A DNA stretch of 64,000 bases. It comes from Lucinisca nassula (taxonomy: Eukaryota > Mollusca > Bivalvia > Lucinida > Lucinidae). Under the pieces are notes generated by a model that saw only the letters and a program-made list of their open reading frames with translations, ran no database searches and had not been told where the DNA came from. This document shows positions 12,966-23,908 of this stretch, piece by piece. Both the position numbers and the translations under genes were made by a program. The DNA is taken from the NCBI GenBank assembly GCA_963580285.1, contig OY757017.1, forward strand, positions 18,307,003-18,371,002, given 5' to 3'. Numbering within the stretch: the stretch's first letter is position 1; each line of letters starts with the position of its first letter.

Positions 12966-13166
12966 AACCATTTGCCCTATCCTAGGTATGTAAGCATACA
13001 CGCTTGGTAAGAATTCATCCGTTGGTTTAGAAGAAATAGTGCTTAGAACAGCAGCGACGCCAATGCCACCACCAACACCGACGCCGATGTAAGGGGTTCC
13101 GTACCAAAACACTTTGTCCGTTCCCCTCAGTGTGGTAACATAATTCCACCACATCGATATTAACAC
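12957..13166 (-). CDS. Unassigned glycine-rich open frame, possible exon
   Basis: A 69-codon frame preceded by a good acceptor (CTCTCCTAG at about 13,167). It includes VFWYGTPYIGVGVGGGIGVA, a Gly-rich hydrophobic stretch, and runs to a stop near 12,957. It has no place in the ITPR order between exons 12 and 13, where the protein should be soluble. Possibly a decayed exon, an alternative exon or chance. The plus strand has a donor-like GGTAAGAA here as well. Confidence 0.2.
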   Translation of the reverse strand: MLISMWWNYVTTLRGTDKVFWYGTPYIGVGVGGGIGVAAVLSTISSKPTDEFLPSVYAYIPRIGQMVRF

Positions 13167-13488
13167 CTAGGAGAGTAGTTTACGTTTGAAATACATATTA
13201 GTTCTTTGGGCCAAAGAGGCTTTGACTGCCTGAACATTTGTACCTACCATTGTCCATTAATTTTGGATCAACGTCCACCATTCGGGCAAGAATCAAATAC
13301 AAGCGGAAACCAACATCCATATACTGCTCGGCAAACTCATTCCTTTCTTTCTTCTGAAATTAAGGGAACAGTTGTGAACGATGTATAAAATAAGGTTTTT
13401 TCAGTAAAATTTATATAATCCATTTTAAGTTGAATCCGTTTCGTAATTAGGGCTATCAGTTTGAGTTGTGTACTATGAAACTTCTATA

Positions 13489-13735
13489 CAGAGGATCTTA
13501 CATGAGTGTTCATGTATTATTGAATTTGTTGAAAAAAGGGATTTCTTCTGTCTTTTTCCAACACGTTTTATAAATTTAATAATACATGAGCATGAATGCA
13601 AGATTTTGTTTATCATATGACATTAAAAGCATTTATACATGTTTTTTGTTGTTTTTTTTTTTTCATAAAAATGCCATCCTTCCGCCATACGTAAACGCGA
13701 AGTCGTTAAAGACTTCGTACGTGTCACGTTACGGG
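13489..13735. mobile_element. Fold-back element G, eroded copy
   Basis: GAGGATCTTACATGAGTGTT and its complement-type arm TAATAATACATGAGCATGAA; extends to the ACGTAAACGCGAAGTCG segment. Confidence 0.6.
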
Positions 13736-13765
13736 GCGCATCTAACAAATTTGTATTTTTAGTCA

Positions 13766-14072
13766 CTATTATCGCAGGCCCCCGCCCTTAGGGGCTTGAA
13801 GAAATATATGGGCTGCATAATGCTTCCACGCAGAGCTGAATCTGGCCCGCACACTAGTACTGGTTAACCGCTTAGAGGATCTAAGCCTGTCCAGGAACCG
13901 CGGTGCGAGGCGGACCGTCCATGCTAATAAACTCTATTGGTTTCATTGGGAGACAGGGCTTTAGATGTCATTTCATCTCATTGTCGGGTAAAAGTCCCAC
14001 AAAATTGGAAGCAACGTCTCCAAAACGACCTTTACAGTGTTGACGGCGACGTTAAACCTCAAATCAAACAGT
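13766..14072. repeat. SINE-like repeat B, near full length
   Basis: GGGGCTTGAAGAAATATATG to ACGTTAAACCTCAAATCAAAC. Confidence 0.65.
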
Positions 14073-14391
14073 TTTAGCTAAGCAGGGAATGAGATTTTTT
14101 TCAACCAGGTTTCCATAATTAAACCGCGATTGACTGTGGCATATTATCATATACCAATGTACCTTTCATCAGATCTCTGTATTGTTTATGACCCACCAAC
14201 AGAAGCATGGCTACTACGATCAACCATTGAACAGAAATATTTCACGTATTTCATGTATGTTTCACTTTTGTCCGTTACCGCAGTCAATAATCAAAGCTGT
14301 TTGTTTATTATTGGACCACGCAATTCAACAAGGAGATCATATTTTGATGATATATATACTTATAATTACTTCAACTCTGTATCAGTCTAAC

Positions 14392-14574
14392 CTTAAATCC
14401 TTTCAGTAAGCTTTCTCCTGCCTTTGTGAGTGCTTTGTTCTTTGAAGCTGGTGACACTCCCTCCATCTGTATGTATTTCAGTTCTTCTAGTTTCTTTTTG
14501 TCAATTGCATGTTGTTCGAAGCATTCTGTCATTAGGGAAATTATGGCTTTCTTGTCAATTGTATCCTTCACTTC
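14392..14574 (-). CDS. ITPR-like exon 12
   Basis: 183 bp, 61 codons, phase 0-0, acceptor TATTTCAG, donor GTTAGA. Starts EVKDTIDKKAIISLMTECFE and ends SLLKGFK, matching the ITPR helix with PKELVEVIKKAYMQG in position and character. A second possible donor (GTTGAA) lies 16 bp further on and changes the exit phase; see exon 13. Confidence 0.75.
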
Positions 14575-14608
14575 CTGAAATATAAAATAATCGAACATCG
14601 GTTCTATT

Positions 14609-14926
14609 TTCCAGTTCGGTGGTGTATTCCTTGCTTCCAAAGGATAACCCTTTCTAGAACATATTTAACTTTACTACAGCTGTTGTCTGGGAATGTGTGG
14701 TGGCCGTAAAAGGTCTCCCCGCCTACATCATGGTGTAGTTTATATTTTCTTATCTTTGGGATCACAGATTCCATTGTGGAATTTTTGAAAATATTTGAGG
14801 ATCACTGATGAGGCCTAGATGGCCGAAACTAGCTAGTCTGGCCAGAAAACATGTACACTCCATATATTCCAGTTCTGTGGTGTATTCATTGCATCCAAAG
14901 GATAACCCTTTCTAGAACATATTCAA
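14609..14926 (+). repeat. Hammerhead-bearing repeat with partial tandem copy
   Basis: The 60-bp block TTCCAGTTC.GTGGTGTATTC... occurs at 14,609 and again at 14,867, a period of 258 bp, with one hammerhead motif between. The same block flanks the LTR retrotransposon at 63,551-63,606. Direct repeats enclosing a ribozyme resemble Penelope pseudo-LTRs or animal retrozymes. It lies in the intron directly upstream of exon 12. Confidence 0.7.
14800..14843 (+). ncRNA. Hammerhead ribozyme motif, complete core
   Basis: CTGATGA (14,805-14,811), stem II GGCC/GGCC closing loop TAGAT, GAAA (14,825-14,828), then a minimal stem III (ACT/AGT around AGCT). The cleavage triplet GTC ends at 14,838. Stem I pairs TGG with TCA (one G-U), followed by one mismatch and a further pair. 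All conserved core nucleotides are present. The short stem III is the form known from Penelope elements and retrozymes, which cleave best as dimers. Confidence 0.82.
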
Positions 14927-14985
14927 AAGCTTGAATACAATAGGGGCCATAAGGATTCGTTTGAGATGGGGTATATTGAGCAACA

Positions 14986-15260
14986 CATCACGAAAACTCA
15001 TCTATATAAGTTTGTCACCCTTGAACCCCACTTTTATATAGTAAAGCAGGGGTTTACAGGGGTAAACCTTATTTTTCTTATTTATGCTCTAAAATATAGA
15101 TTGTGGGTACTCGTTAGAACCGCCTCGATGAGGCGGTTCTAACGAGTAATCTATATTTTGAGCAGAAATAAGAAAAAAATACAAAATTTTTCATCATAAA
15201 ATCTTCATTTTTTCGGCTAAAAAAACTAGTATATATTTGTATAGGCGTGTTTTCGTAATA
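14986..15260. mobile_element. Fold-back element (GTTAGAACCGCCTC family), complete
   Basis: CATCACGAAAAC to AGGCGTGTTTTCGTAAT; centre GTTAGAACCGCCTCGATGAG then GCGGTTCTAAC. Confidence 0.8.
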
Positions 15261-15907
15261 TGATGGGTTGTCATAATGCCAGGACAGGAGGCATGATAAC
15301 GATGATTTAGGAGTATATTTTCAATCTTCTGTTACTTAAACCTACACGGTGTGTACTCAATGAGGCGATATCAATGTGTACATACAACATATCTTCGAAG
15401 ATAAAATTAGACGATATAAGAATCTGATACATGATGTTCTATTATAGATGGGCTTCACCAACGTTCGGGATGACCGTGCTGTGTGGAACCGAGGCTTTGT
15501 CGAGGTTCCGCCCACCACGATCACCCCTGCGGGTTGGAAAGTCCCATTTACAACAAAAGCCCATAATAGATTTTTTTTCTCGCACAACACCACCGAAAAT
15601 TTACATTTTACTTTACTTTATTTGATGTTTTATTTTTCGCACACTTTATCTGAGTAGTTTGGCCGGGTAAGGACACTAGGGTAAGCGGCTGTAAGCAGTG
15701 TGGCGGCTGTAAAAGGTCTCCCCTACATACATTTAATGCTCTTATTTTTTCAATCCTCAGGGATTGCTTATGCAATTGCTTCTCACTGTTCCATCAATTG
15801 GCATCCTTTAGATACCTGTTGAAGGTCATTATTAAACCGATGTTCGTTCCTCGTTGTATAACAACTGCTTGTTTGACATCCCTGGACTTTAAGTAGACTA
15901 AGATGTT

Positions 15908-16912
15908 TTGTGGGCTTTTGTTGTACCGTCCTTCTATTCGAAAGAATTATCTTCAGTAATTTTATATGCTTTTTTATTTAATGACCGGTATGAAGATCAC
16001 TTTAGTTTTGACGGTATCATAACCTTAATAATCATAACCTTATTAACCCACATGAGTATCACAAATACATTTACAATATCAATATCACCCCTTAGGTTAC
16101 ACTCTGCTTCTTCAGTACGGATTCCCCATTCTATTAAGAAATTTAATACTATGTTGTCTTCGGTATTGGTTAGACCCTTAAGTTTGTCTTCTGTAACTTC
16201 AGTTAATCTCAATGAAGCAGGCAATACCAATGTTTTTGGGAGTAGTCTTCGTATAAGACTATCTCCTCTCAAATCGCCCATCCTTCGAAAATATACTAAT
16301 CCGTGGAAAAGAAGTGAAATGGATCCTAGTATTTCTAAGTGCAATGCCAAGAGGTGCAGATGTTGTTCGCATTTAAGCACTGCGTCTACCGTTACTTCAT
16401 CTGTAAACGGTAGACGCTTCTCTGTAGTTAACATGTCTGATTTGACATGACAGTCTACAGATTTAATTTATCTAATTACATGACGTGCTGCAAACTGTAA
16501 TATGCAGTACGTCGGTCAAACTAACAGCATGCTTAAAACTAGATTGAACGAGCATTATCGTAGAATGAGTAAAGTAGAAATAAAACAAAGATCAGGAATC
16601 GATACAATTAACTTACTCCACCCACCAAACCCTAAGAAAACTGACACTTTCTTGTACCGTCACTTTCGACGTACAGGTCATTCGGTAAATAACATTGTTA
16701 TACAACCAGTGGAAAAACTTTATTACGATGCAAATTCTACATCTAGATTCAAAATTATCAAAAGACATGAGGCTGAACTGAAATGGATTAAATCTTTACA
16801 GACCCCTTTTCCACTACGATTTAATGACAACATTTATCATGAGGGTAATATTTCCAGAATGCCGGAACGTAAATTACGTGCGTTTAAACGACACTATACT
16901 AGACTGAAGTGA
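15908..16912 (+). pseudogene. Naiad-like GIY-YIG endonuclease with in-frame TGA codons
   Basis: One frame runs through, interrupted by TGA at 16,448 and 16,481 and ended by TGA at 16,910. Cys-rich start (SKCNAKRCRCC), then the GIY-YIG strand region (DLIYLIT, TGA, RAANC, MQYVGQT), KTRLNEH, and a C-terminal part with YRHFRRTGHS and a basic KRHEAELKWIKSLQTPFP. Penelope endonucleases carry cysteines where both internal TGAs stand, and the published clam Naiads encode several selenocysteines. A 22-residue insertion (16,568-16,633) comes from an antisense DR-A tip. Either a selenoprotein-type copy now decaying or coincidental stops. Confidence 0.75.
16571..16629 (-). repeat. Antisense DR-A 3' tip inside the endonuclease frame
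   Basis: About 59 bp equal to the reverse complement of the DR-A 3' end. It adds 22 residues without closing the reading frame. Confidence 0.75.
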
Positions 16913-17632
16913 CTGTCAATTATATTATTAAATCATGGACGCCACTCTATGCTTTCATTTTTAAGTTCATTACCCGTTTCTGTTTAACGTCTTCTGGACA
17001 CCGAGGCGAATAAATTCTACGATAGTTCTAATCAGTTATATGATGCGGCTCTCTTAACTAGAGGCTATACTCAGCATACTCTCCGTCCTTACATTGATTC
17101 TTAAATTAATCATAAACACCATTTCTTCAAAATATCCTTCATTATAAGGGTATGGATTTTATAGATTTGCCCAGTATCTTCCGTGAGCTCGGTGCTTTCT
17201 TCCATTCCTGCTTATTTTTAAAATGCTGAAACACCTATAATTTGCTATAAATATAACAAACCTGTTAGATCTATCATTTTTAATTTCAATAAACTTGTTT
17301 CACATCTTGATATTGATACTAATACTCCTGATTCATGTGATTGTAAAAACTCAGTGTATTGCTATCCTGCTGCTGGTCATGTAACTGCTGGCAATTTGAA
17401 AATTATTCCTGATTCTAGGATAAGGAATATAATTTCTAAAGGACCGAAATATCGGTTTCCTTCTAAAATTGATTTCGGTAAATGTAGAGATGAAATCGCT
17501 GCTTCCCTGAATGAGTTCGGTAATCGATGGTGTAAGCGAGAGTATGTTGAGCATAAAGCCCTTAAGGACTGGAAACTTAGCTTTTTAAAACTAGTGAATC
17601 AACGCATTTCTTTCTATTCTCCAAAAAACTAA
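16913..17632 (+). pseudogene. Naiad-like CxC linker and RT N-terminal extension
   Basis: Mostly the same frame as the endonuclease, with TAA at 16,985, 17,102 and 17,219 and a short frame-1 segment at about 17,146-17,180. Readable blocks: KFYDSSNQLYDAALLTRGYT, GMDFIDLPSIF, ICYKYNKPVRSIIFNFNK, then SCDCKNS (the CxC motif at 17,336-17,344) and CYPAAGHVTAGNLKIIPDSR. This connects the endonuclease to the RT as in described Naiads. Confidence 0.72.
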
Positions 17633-17637
17633 CTTAT

Positions 17638-18063
17638 TACCTCCTAAGCCTAAGACGTCTTTACGTCATCTTAAACTAGGTATTCAAGAATTTCATAAGA
17701 AGTTTGTTTTGGCCCCTGCAGACAAGGCCGCTTACAACGTCGTCGTTGTGTGACGGCTCCACTATGTTAATACGCTTAAACAGGAGCTTGGTGGTACTAA
17801 GGCCTATGAACTTCAGCCTTTAGCTGAGGAGAGAGTTGTAGTAGATAAACATATTTATCATTCAGCCACCAAGTTTGCTGTGTGTGTTACCGAAAGCCAA
17901 GACAAGCTTCCTACGCTATACTGGTTACCAAAACTTCATAAAAGACCTTACAAAGCACGGTTTATTGCAAATTCTAGCTCTTGCACTACCACTGAACTTT
18001 CTAAATTATTAACTTCCTGTCTTACTGCTATTAAAACGCATGTGATTAAATATTGTGATAAAT
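17638..18063 (+). pseudogene. Naiad-like RT, fingers region, one in-frame TGA
   Basis: Frame-shifted by one base from the linker. It reads through ...EFHKKFVLAPADKAAYNVVV, TGA at 17,751, RLHYVNTLKQELGGT, and on to LPTLYWLPKLHKRPYKARFI, the Penelope/telomerase-type RT motif. The TGA again stands where family members are expected to have Cys (from memory of the family). It ends abruptly at the DR-A insertion. Confidence 0.72.
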
Positions 18064-18452
18064 GTTGCACTGATGAGTTAGGAGGCCTTCATGCGGACTG
18101 AACAAATTATTTGTCTAAATCGCGTCGGAAGTAAGGGCGAGGATTGTGGCCACGTAAAATCGATATAAGCCCCCCAGTGGAAATCTTCCACTGACCGTTC
18201 CAAGGCGGCTCTTCTGTGGCGATTTATTTATGTTGTTGTTTGTTACTTACTGTGTGTGTCACTTGTGTCTTTTGGTTTTGGATGGCCATATGGCCATTTT
18301 GTGGGAAAGTAACTGTCCTTATGGCCTTCCTTTGTTTAGGTTTCCATTATGGTCTGGTCGCTTAGTGTTTGTATTTCTTTCCCTTTGGTGTCTTTTATGG
18401 GTGGAGTAGGTTAAATGTATCAATTCCTGATCTTTGTTTTACTTCTACTTTG
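18064..18452 (+). repeat. DR-A copy inserted inside the Naiad RT
   Basis: Starts TGCACTGATGAGTTAGG, ends TTTTACTTCTACTTT. RT coding resumes immediately after it, so this is an insertion into the element. Confidence 0.8.
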
Positions 18453-18538
18453 AAAGATCAGGGAGAAATCTGTTTTGGTTTATAAAAAAATCGAATGAGG
18501 TTTTAAATAAATTGAAATCCAGACATTTTCGTGCTTCA
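18453..18538 (+). pseudogene. Continuation of Naiad RT after the insertion
   Basis: Translates as RSGRNLFWFIKKSNEVLNKL followed by KSRHFRAS. It continues the RT from 18,063 and then stops at an inverted DR-A tip. Confidence 0.65.
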
Positions 18539-18561
18539 AAGTAGAAATAAAACAAAGATCA
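18538..18561 (-). repeat. Inverted DR-A 3' tip (24 bp)
   Basis: AAAGTAGAAATAAAACAAAG... is the reverse complement of the DR-A 3' end. It is joined directly to a plus-oriented DR-A copy. Confidence 0.7.
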
Positions 18562-19068
18562 CCATCGGAGTCTAACTGTTGGTTTTCTTTTGCTCCAGCA
18601 TTTAAGTGGTTTCTTGCTGTCGAGTCCTCACCGTTGTCTCACCTCCGTGGTTCTTTGATTATTTGTGTTCACGGAGATGTTGCACTGATGAGTTAGGAGG
18701 CCTTCATGCGGACTGAACAAAGTATTTGTCTAAATCGCGACGGAAGTAAGGGCGAGGATTATGGCCACGACAAATCAATTTAAGCCCCCCAGTGGAAATC
18801 TTTCCACTGACCGTTCCCAGGCGGTTCTTCTGTGGCGATTTATTTATGTTGTTGTTTGTTACTTACTGTGTGTATTACTTGTGTCTTTTTATTTTGGATG
18901 GCCATATGGCCATTTTGTGGGAAAGTAACTGTCCTTATGGCCTTCCTTTGTTTAGGTTTCCATTATGGTCTGGTCGCTTAATGTTTGTGTTTCTTTCCCT
19001 TTGGTGTCTTTGATGGGTGGGGTTAGTTAATTGTATCGATTCCTGATCTTTGTTTTACTTCTACTTTT
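18562..19068 (+). repeat. DR-A copy, near full length
   Basis: Starts ACCATCGGAGTCTAACTG, ends TTTACTTCTACTTTT. It directly follows the inverted tip at 18,538-18,561. Confidence 0.78.
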
Positions 19069-19221
19069 TATATCCCAGTCTAAAACAACGGATTTTCACA
19101 TCTGGTATGCAACAAAATTAATTCTTTTATAGAGATCGTGGAAAATTTATCCAGGGACTCAAGAACGAGTTCGAAATGATCATTGTAACCGAGAAATCAG
19201 TTTTTAGCTATCAGAGCGTAG

Positions 19222-19370
19222 TGACCGTCATTTTGGCTTTCAGCTATTGGTGTTTCCATAAGGGTCTAGTTACATGTAATTCATGTTTGTATTTCTTTCC
19301 TTTTGGTGTCTATGATGGGAGTTGTGGGTTAATTGTATCGATTCCTAATCACAACCTTCACTTCTATTTT
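19222..19370 (+). repeat. DR-A copy, 5' truncated
   Basis: Only the last 150 bp (GTGACCGTCATTTTGGCTTT to CCTTCACTTCTATTTT), second 3'-end subtype. Confidence 0.7.
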
Positions 19371-19548
19371 TCAAGTCATTGAAATTTCACTTCCTGGAAT
19401 ATAGTCACACTAATCCGTAAGGGCTGCGCCAAGCGAAAAGGAGTTTCCAGCACGTGCTCCAAGCCAGCTCTCAGCGAAGACGTATATCACTCTGCTTAAG
19501 GAACGACAATGACCTACAAAGTTTATATTACCATTTTCTATGTTTGCT

Positions 19549-19865
19549 TGTTTGATTTGAGGTTTAACGTCTCTGATAACACTAATTAGGTCCTTTTGGA
19601 GACGTTGCGTCTAATTTGGTGGGATTTTTACCGGGTAATGAAATAACATCTCAATCCCCGTCGCCCATTGAAATCAATATTATTAATATGCATAGACGGT
19701 ACGACTCGCACTACTCTGTCTATGCAGGCTTAGACCTTCTAAGTGGTTTACCAGTCCTCATATGCGGTAAGTTTCAGCTCTGCGTCGAAACACCATGCAG
19801 CCCAATATATTTCTCCAAGCCCCGAAGAGCAGGGGTCAAACCCTTTTCGGTGTATCGGTGTACTT
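19549..19865. repeat. SINE-like repeat B, near full length
   Basis: GTTTGATTTGAGGTTTAACG to CCCCGAAGAGCAGGGG, opposite orientation to 13.8k. Confidence 0.65.
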
Positions 19866-19967
19866 GAGGAACACTTGGATCGCAGGGTATCCATGAGACG
19901 CTGGACGCACATGCTCCAGGACCCCATTTTACTGGTAGGGGTACGGACAGACTATTTTAAATCGCTG

Positions 19968-20078
19968 CATTATGAAAACACGACTATACAAATACACTGT
20001 ACCTTTTTGCTACCGAAAAATGAAAATTGTAATATGAAAAAATTCTGATATTTTTCTTATTTTTAACGGGTACCCCCC
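19968..20078. mobile_element. Fold-back element, left arm only
   Basis: TTATGAAAACACGACTATAC through TTAACGGGTACC; the rest is replaced by a C-tract and a DR-A copy. Confidence 0.55.
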
Positions 20079-20097
20079 CCCCCCAACAAGTAAAACA

Positions 20098-20344
20098 TTT
20101 TTGCTGACCGTTCCATTTTCTGACCGTTACAAGGGTTCTTCTGTCGTTGGTTGTTATTGTAAGTGTCGTCTTTCGATGTATGTATTGTTAAATCTGTTAA
20201 TTTTGGATAGCCGTTTAGCCATTTTGTAGGAAAGTAACTTGGCCTGTGACGTTTTCATTAAAGCGAAGTTATTTTATGTTCGTGTTTGATGTTTGGATGT
20301 GAGGTTATTGTATCGATTCCTGGTCGTTGCCTTCCTTCTATTTT
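20098..20344 (+). repeat. DR-A copy, diverged
   Basis: Recognisable by TGACCGTTACAAGGGTTCTT, GGATAGCCGTTTAGCCATTT and TGTATCGATTCCTGG. Confidence 0.55.
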
Positions 20345-20455
20345 AATATGCAAAAGCTACACACATCCAAGTAATTGGATACTGTAATTTCTAGAACATT
20401 TAACAGTTTGTCAATTAACGAGCTCAACTAGAATTTGTTTTTCTACAAAAACACA

Positions 20456-23400
20456 GATGTCTCCCCCGTTTTTGACTGCTAAGTATAACCTTGACATTAG
20501 ATGTCTCCCCCGTTTTTGACTGCTAAGTATAACCTTGACATTAGATGTCTCCCCCGTTTTTGACTGCTAAGTATAACCTTGACATTGGAGGTATTGAGCT
20601 GTGTCTTGTGTGCTACACATCATCTAATGAAGATGAACATTTCTGCATAGTAACTTTAAAAATGTTCATAGAAAAATAAAAAAGTTATTGGCTGTAAACA
20701 AAAAAGCACTTTTTTACCTTTGACCTCTAAGTATGGCCTTGACCTTTGCGGTACAACACATCGTCTCATGATGGTTAACATTTTTGCCAAGTAATTTCAT
20801 AATCCATCAAAGAATAAGGAAGTTATTGACTGGCCTTTTTTAACCTTTGACCTCTAGGTATGACCTTGACATTGGAGGTAATGCTAACAAATAAATCAAA
20901 GGACAATAACTTTTGAAAGGGGCATAATGCGTATGAGAAAAAAATATGTGTCAGCTAATTTTCCATAGCGAATCCATATATGAAATTTCAAAACCCTAGC
21001 TTACACGGTTCTTAAGTTAATCTCGATGAAAAAAAATACGTATCAGCTTATTTTCCACCAGGAACGCATATACGAAATTTCAAAACCATAGCATACATGG
21101 TTCTAAAGTTATGGAATGCATCACTTTTAGCATACATTACAATAGACACAAATTACCAAAATGACAAAGGGCCATAACTCAAATTTTGTCAAAATTCAAT
21201 CAGGTCACCTACTCATCACCACCAATCTTTTCATCAACTTTCAAGACTCTAGCTATAATACTTTTTGAGATCTCTTGCTGACAAGATTTTATTAAAAAAA
21301 CTTCAAAAGGCAATAACTCTTGAAAGAGGCATAATCCGGATGAGAAAAAATACGCATCAGCTTATTTTCCATCAGGAATGCATATATGAAATTTCAAAAC
21401 AATAGCATATACAGTTCTAAAGTTATGTTATGCATCACTTTTAGCATACATTGGGCACAAATTACCTAAATGACAAAGGGCCATAACTCACAAAGTATTT
21501 TTCGGAATTTTGTCAAAAGTTAAGCAGGTCATCTACTCATCAACACCAATCTACGTGTATTCATCAACATTCAAGGCTGTAGCTATAATAGTTTTTGAGA
21601 TATTTTGCTGACAAGATTTTATTCAAAAAAACTTTAAAAGGGCAATAACTCTTGAAAGGGGCATAATCCGGATGAGAAAAAAATGCTTGTCAGCTAATTT
21701 TCCATCAGAAATGCATATATGAAAATTCAAAACCATAGCATACACGGTTCTAAAGTTATGCTATGCATCACTTTTAGCATATATTACAATGGGCACAAAT
21801 TACAAAAATGACAAAGGGCCATACCTCACAAAGTGTTTTTCGGAATTTTGTCAAAAGTTGATCAGTCCATCCACTCATCACCACCAATATGTTCACTAAC
21901 TTTCAAGGCTCTAGCTCCAATAGTTTTTGAGATATCTTGCTGACAAGATTTTATTTAAAAAAAATTCAAAGGGAAATAAATCTTAAAAGGGGCATAATCT
22001 GGATGAGAAAAAAAATACGCGTCAGCTTATTTTTCATTAGGAATGCATATATGAAATTTCAAAACCATAGCATACACTGTTCTAAAGTTATGCTATGCAT
22101 CATTTTTAGCATTCATTACAATGGGCACAAATTACCAAAATGACAAAGGGCCATAACTCGCAAAGTATTTTTCGGAATTTTGTAAAATGTTAATCAGTTC
22201 ATATACTCATCACAACCAATATACTCAACAACTTTCAAGGCTCTAAATCCAATAGTGTTTGAGATATTTTGCTGACAAGATTTTATTAAAAAAATTTCAA
22301 AGGGCAATAACTCTTGAAGGGGACATAATCCGGACGAGAAAAAAAATATACCTCAGCTAATTTTCCATGAGGAATCCATATATGAAATTTCAAAACACTA
22401 GCATACACGGTTCTAAAGTTATGCTATGCATCACTTTTAGCATACATTTCAATGGGCACAAAGTACCAAAATGACAAAGGGCCATAACTCACAAAGTATT
22501 TTTTCGGGATTTTGTCAAAAGTTAAAAACAGTTCTTCTACTCATCACCACCAATATATTCACCAACTTTCAAGGCTCTAGCTCCAATAGTTTTTGAGATA
22601 TCTTGCTGACAAGATTTTATTAAAAAAATTTCAAAGGGCAATAACTCTTCAAGGGGACATAATCCGGACGAGAAAAAAAAAATACGCATCTGCTAATTTT
22701 CCATGAGGAATCCATATATGAAATTTCAAAACCCTAGCAGACATGGTTCTTTAGTCATGCTATGCATCAAAAGTGTAAAGGATGGACAAACGGACGAACG
22801 AACCAGAACCAATATGCCCCTCAACTTTTTCAAAGTTGGGGGCATAATAAGAAAGTTATTGACAGAACACAAAAAGGCCCTTTTTTACCTTTAACCTCTA
22901 TGAATGACCTTGACCTCTCAGGTACCAAACTGGTTACTGCGTGCAACACATCATCTCATGGGGGTTAACATTTCTGCCTAGCAATTTCAAAATCCATCTA
23001 AAAATAAGAAACTCATTGACCAAACACGAAAAAAGGCCCCTTTTTTATCTTTGACCTCTAAGTATGACCTTGACCTTTGAGGTACCAACCTGGGTCATGC
23101 GTGCAACATATTGCCTTATATTGGTTAACATTTCTGCCAAGTGATTTCAAAATCCATCTCAAAATAAGAAAGTTATTGACCAAATACGAAAAAAGGCCCC
23201 CTTTTTGACCTTTGACCTCTAAGTATGACCTTGACCTTTGAGGTACCGACCTGCCTCATGTGCAACACACATTGTCTCATGGTTGTTAATAATTATGCCA
23301 AGTAATTTTAAAATCCATCTCAAAATTAGAAAGTTATTGACCAAATTCGAAAAAAGGCCCCTTTTTTGACATTTGACCTCTAAGTATGACCTTGACCTTT

Positions 23401-23870
23401 GAGGTACCGACCTGCCGCATGCGCACCACACATCGTCTTATGGTTGTTAATAATTATGCCAAGTAATTTTAAAATCCATCTCAAAAATAAAAAAGTTATT
23501 GACCAAATACGAAAAAAGGCCCCTTTTTGACCTTTGACCTCTAAGTATGACCTTGACCTTTGAGGTACCAACCTGCCTCATGCGCACCACACATCGTCTT
23601 ATGGTTTTTAATATTTCTGCAAAGTAATTTTAAAATCCATCAAAAAATAAGAAAGTTATTGACCGGACACGATTTGCCCATACATATATACATACCAACA
23701 AACTTCCAAGGGAGATAATTCAAAAAGTATAAATGCGAGAGTTATAGTTCTTGCACACTGCACGTCGTCTAATGCTGATTAATATTTATACGAAGTTTCG
23801 TGAAGATAGCTTTAACGGTTTTCAAGTTACAGAGCGGACACGAAAGTGTGACAGACAGACAGACGGACAG

Positions 23871-23908
<38 letters not shown>

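Larger units (their letters stand above)
15908..18538 (+). mobile_element. Naiad-like Penelope element, broken copy with N-terminal endonuclease
   Basis: In order on the plus strand: GIY-YIG endonuclease, a linker with a CxC motif, then the N-terminal half of a Penelope-type RT. Canonical Penelope elements have the endonuclease after the RT. The permuted order with a CxC linker is the published hallmark of the Naiad/Chlamys clade. The copy carries several in-frame TGA codons, three TAA stops and at least three frameshifts. It is interrupted by a DR-A insertion at 18,064-18,452. RT motifs downstream of the fingers are missing, lost or never copied. The 5' boundary is uncertain. Confidence 0.82.

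Noticed and set aside
15997..16434. 145-codon minus-strand frame
   Set aside because: Antisense to the Naiad endonuclease coding region; no recognisable motif.
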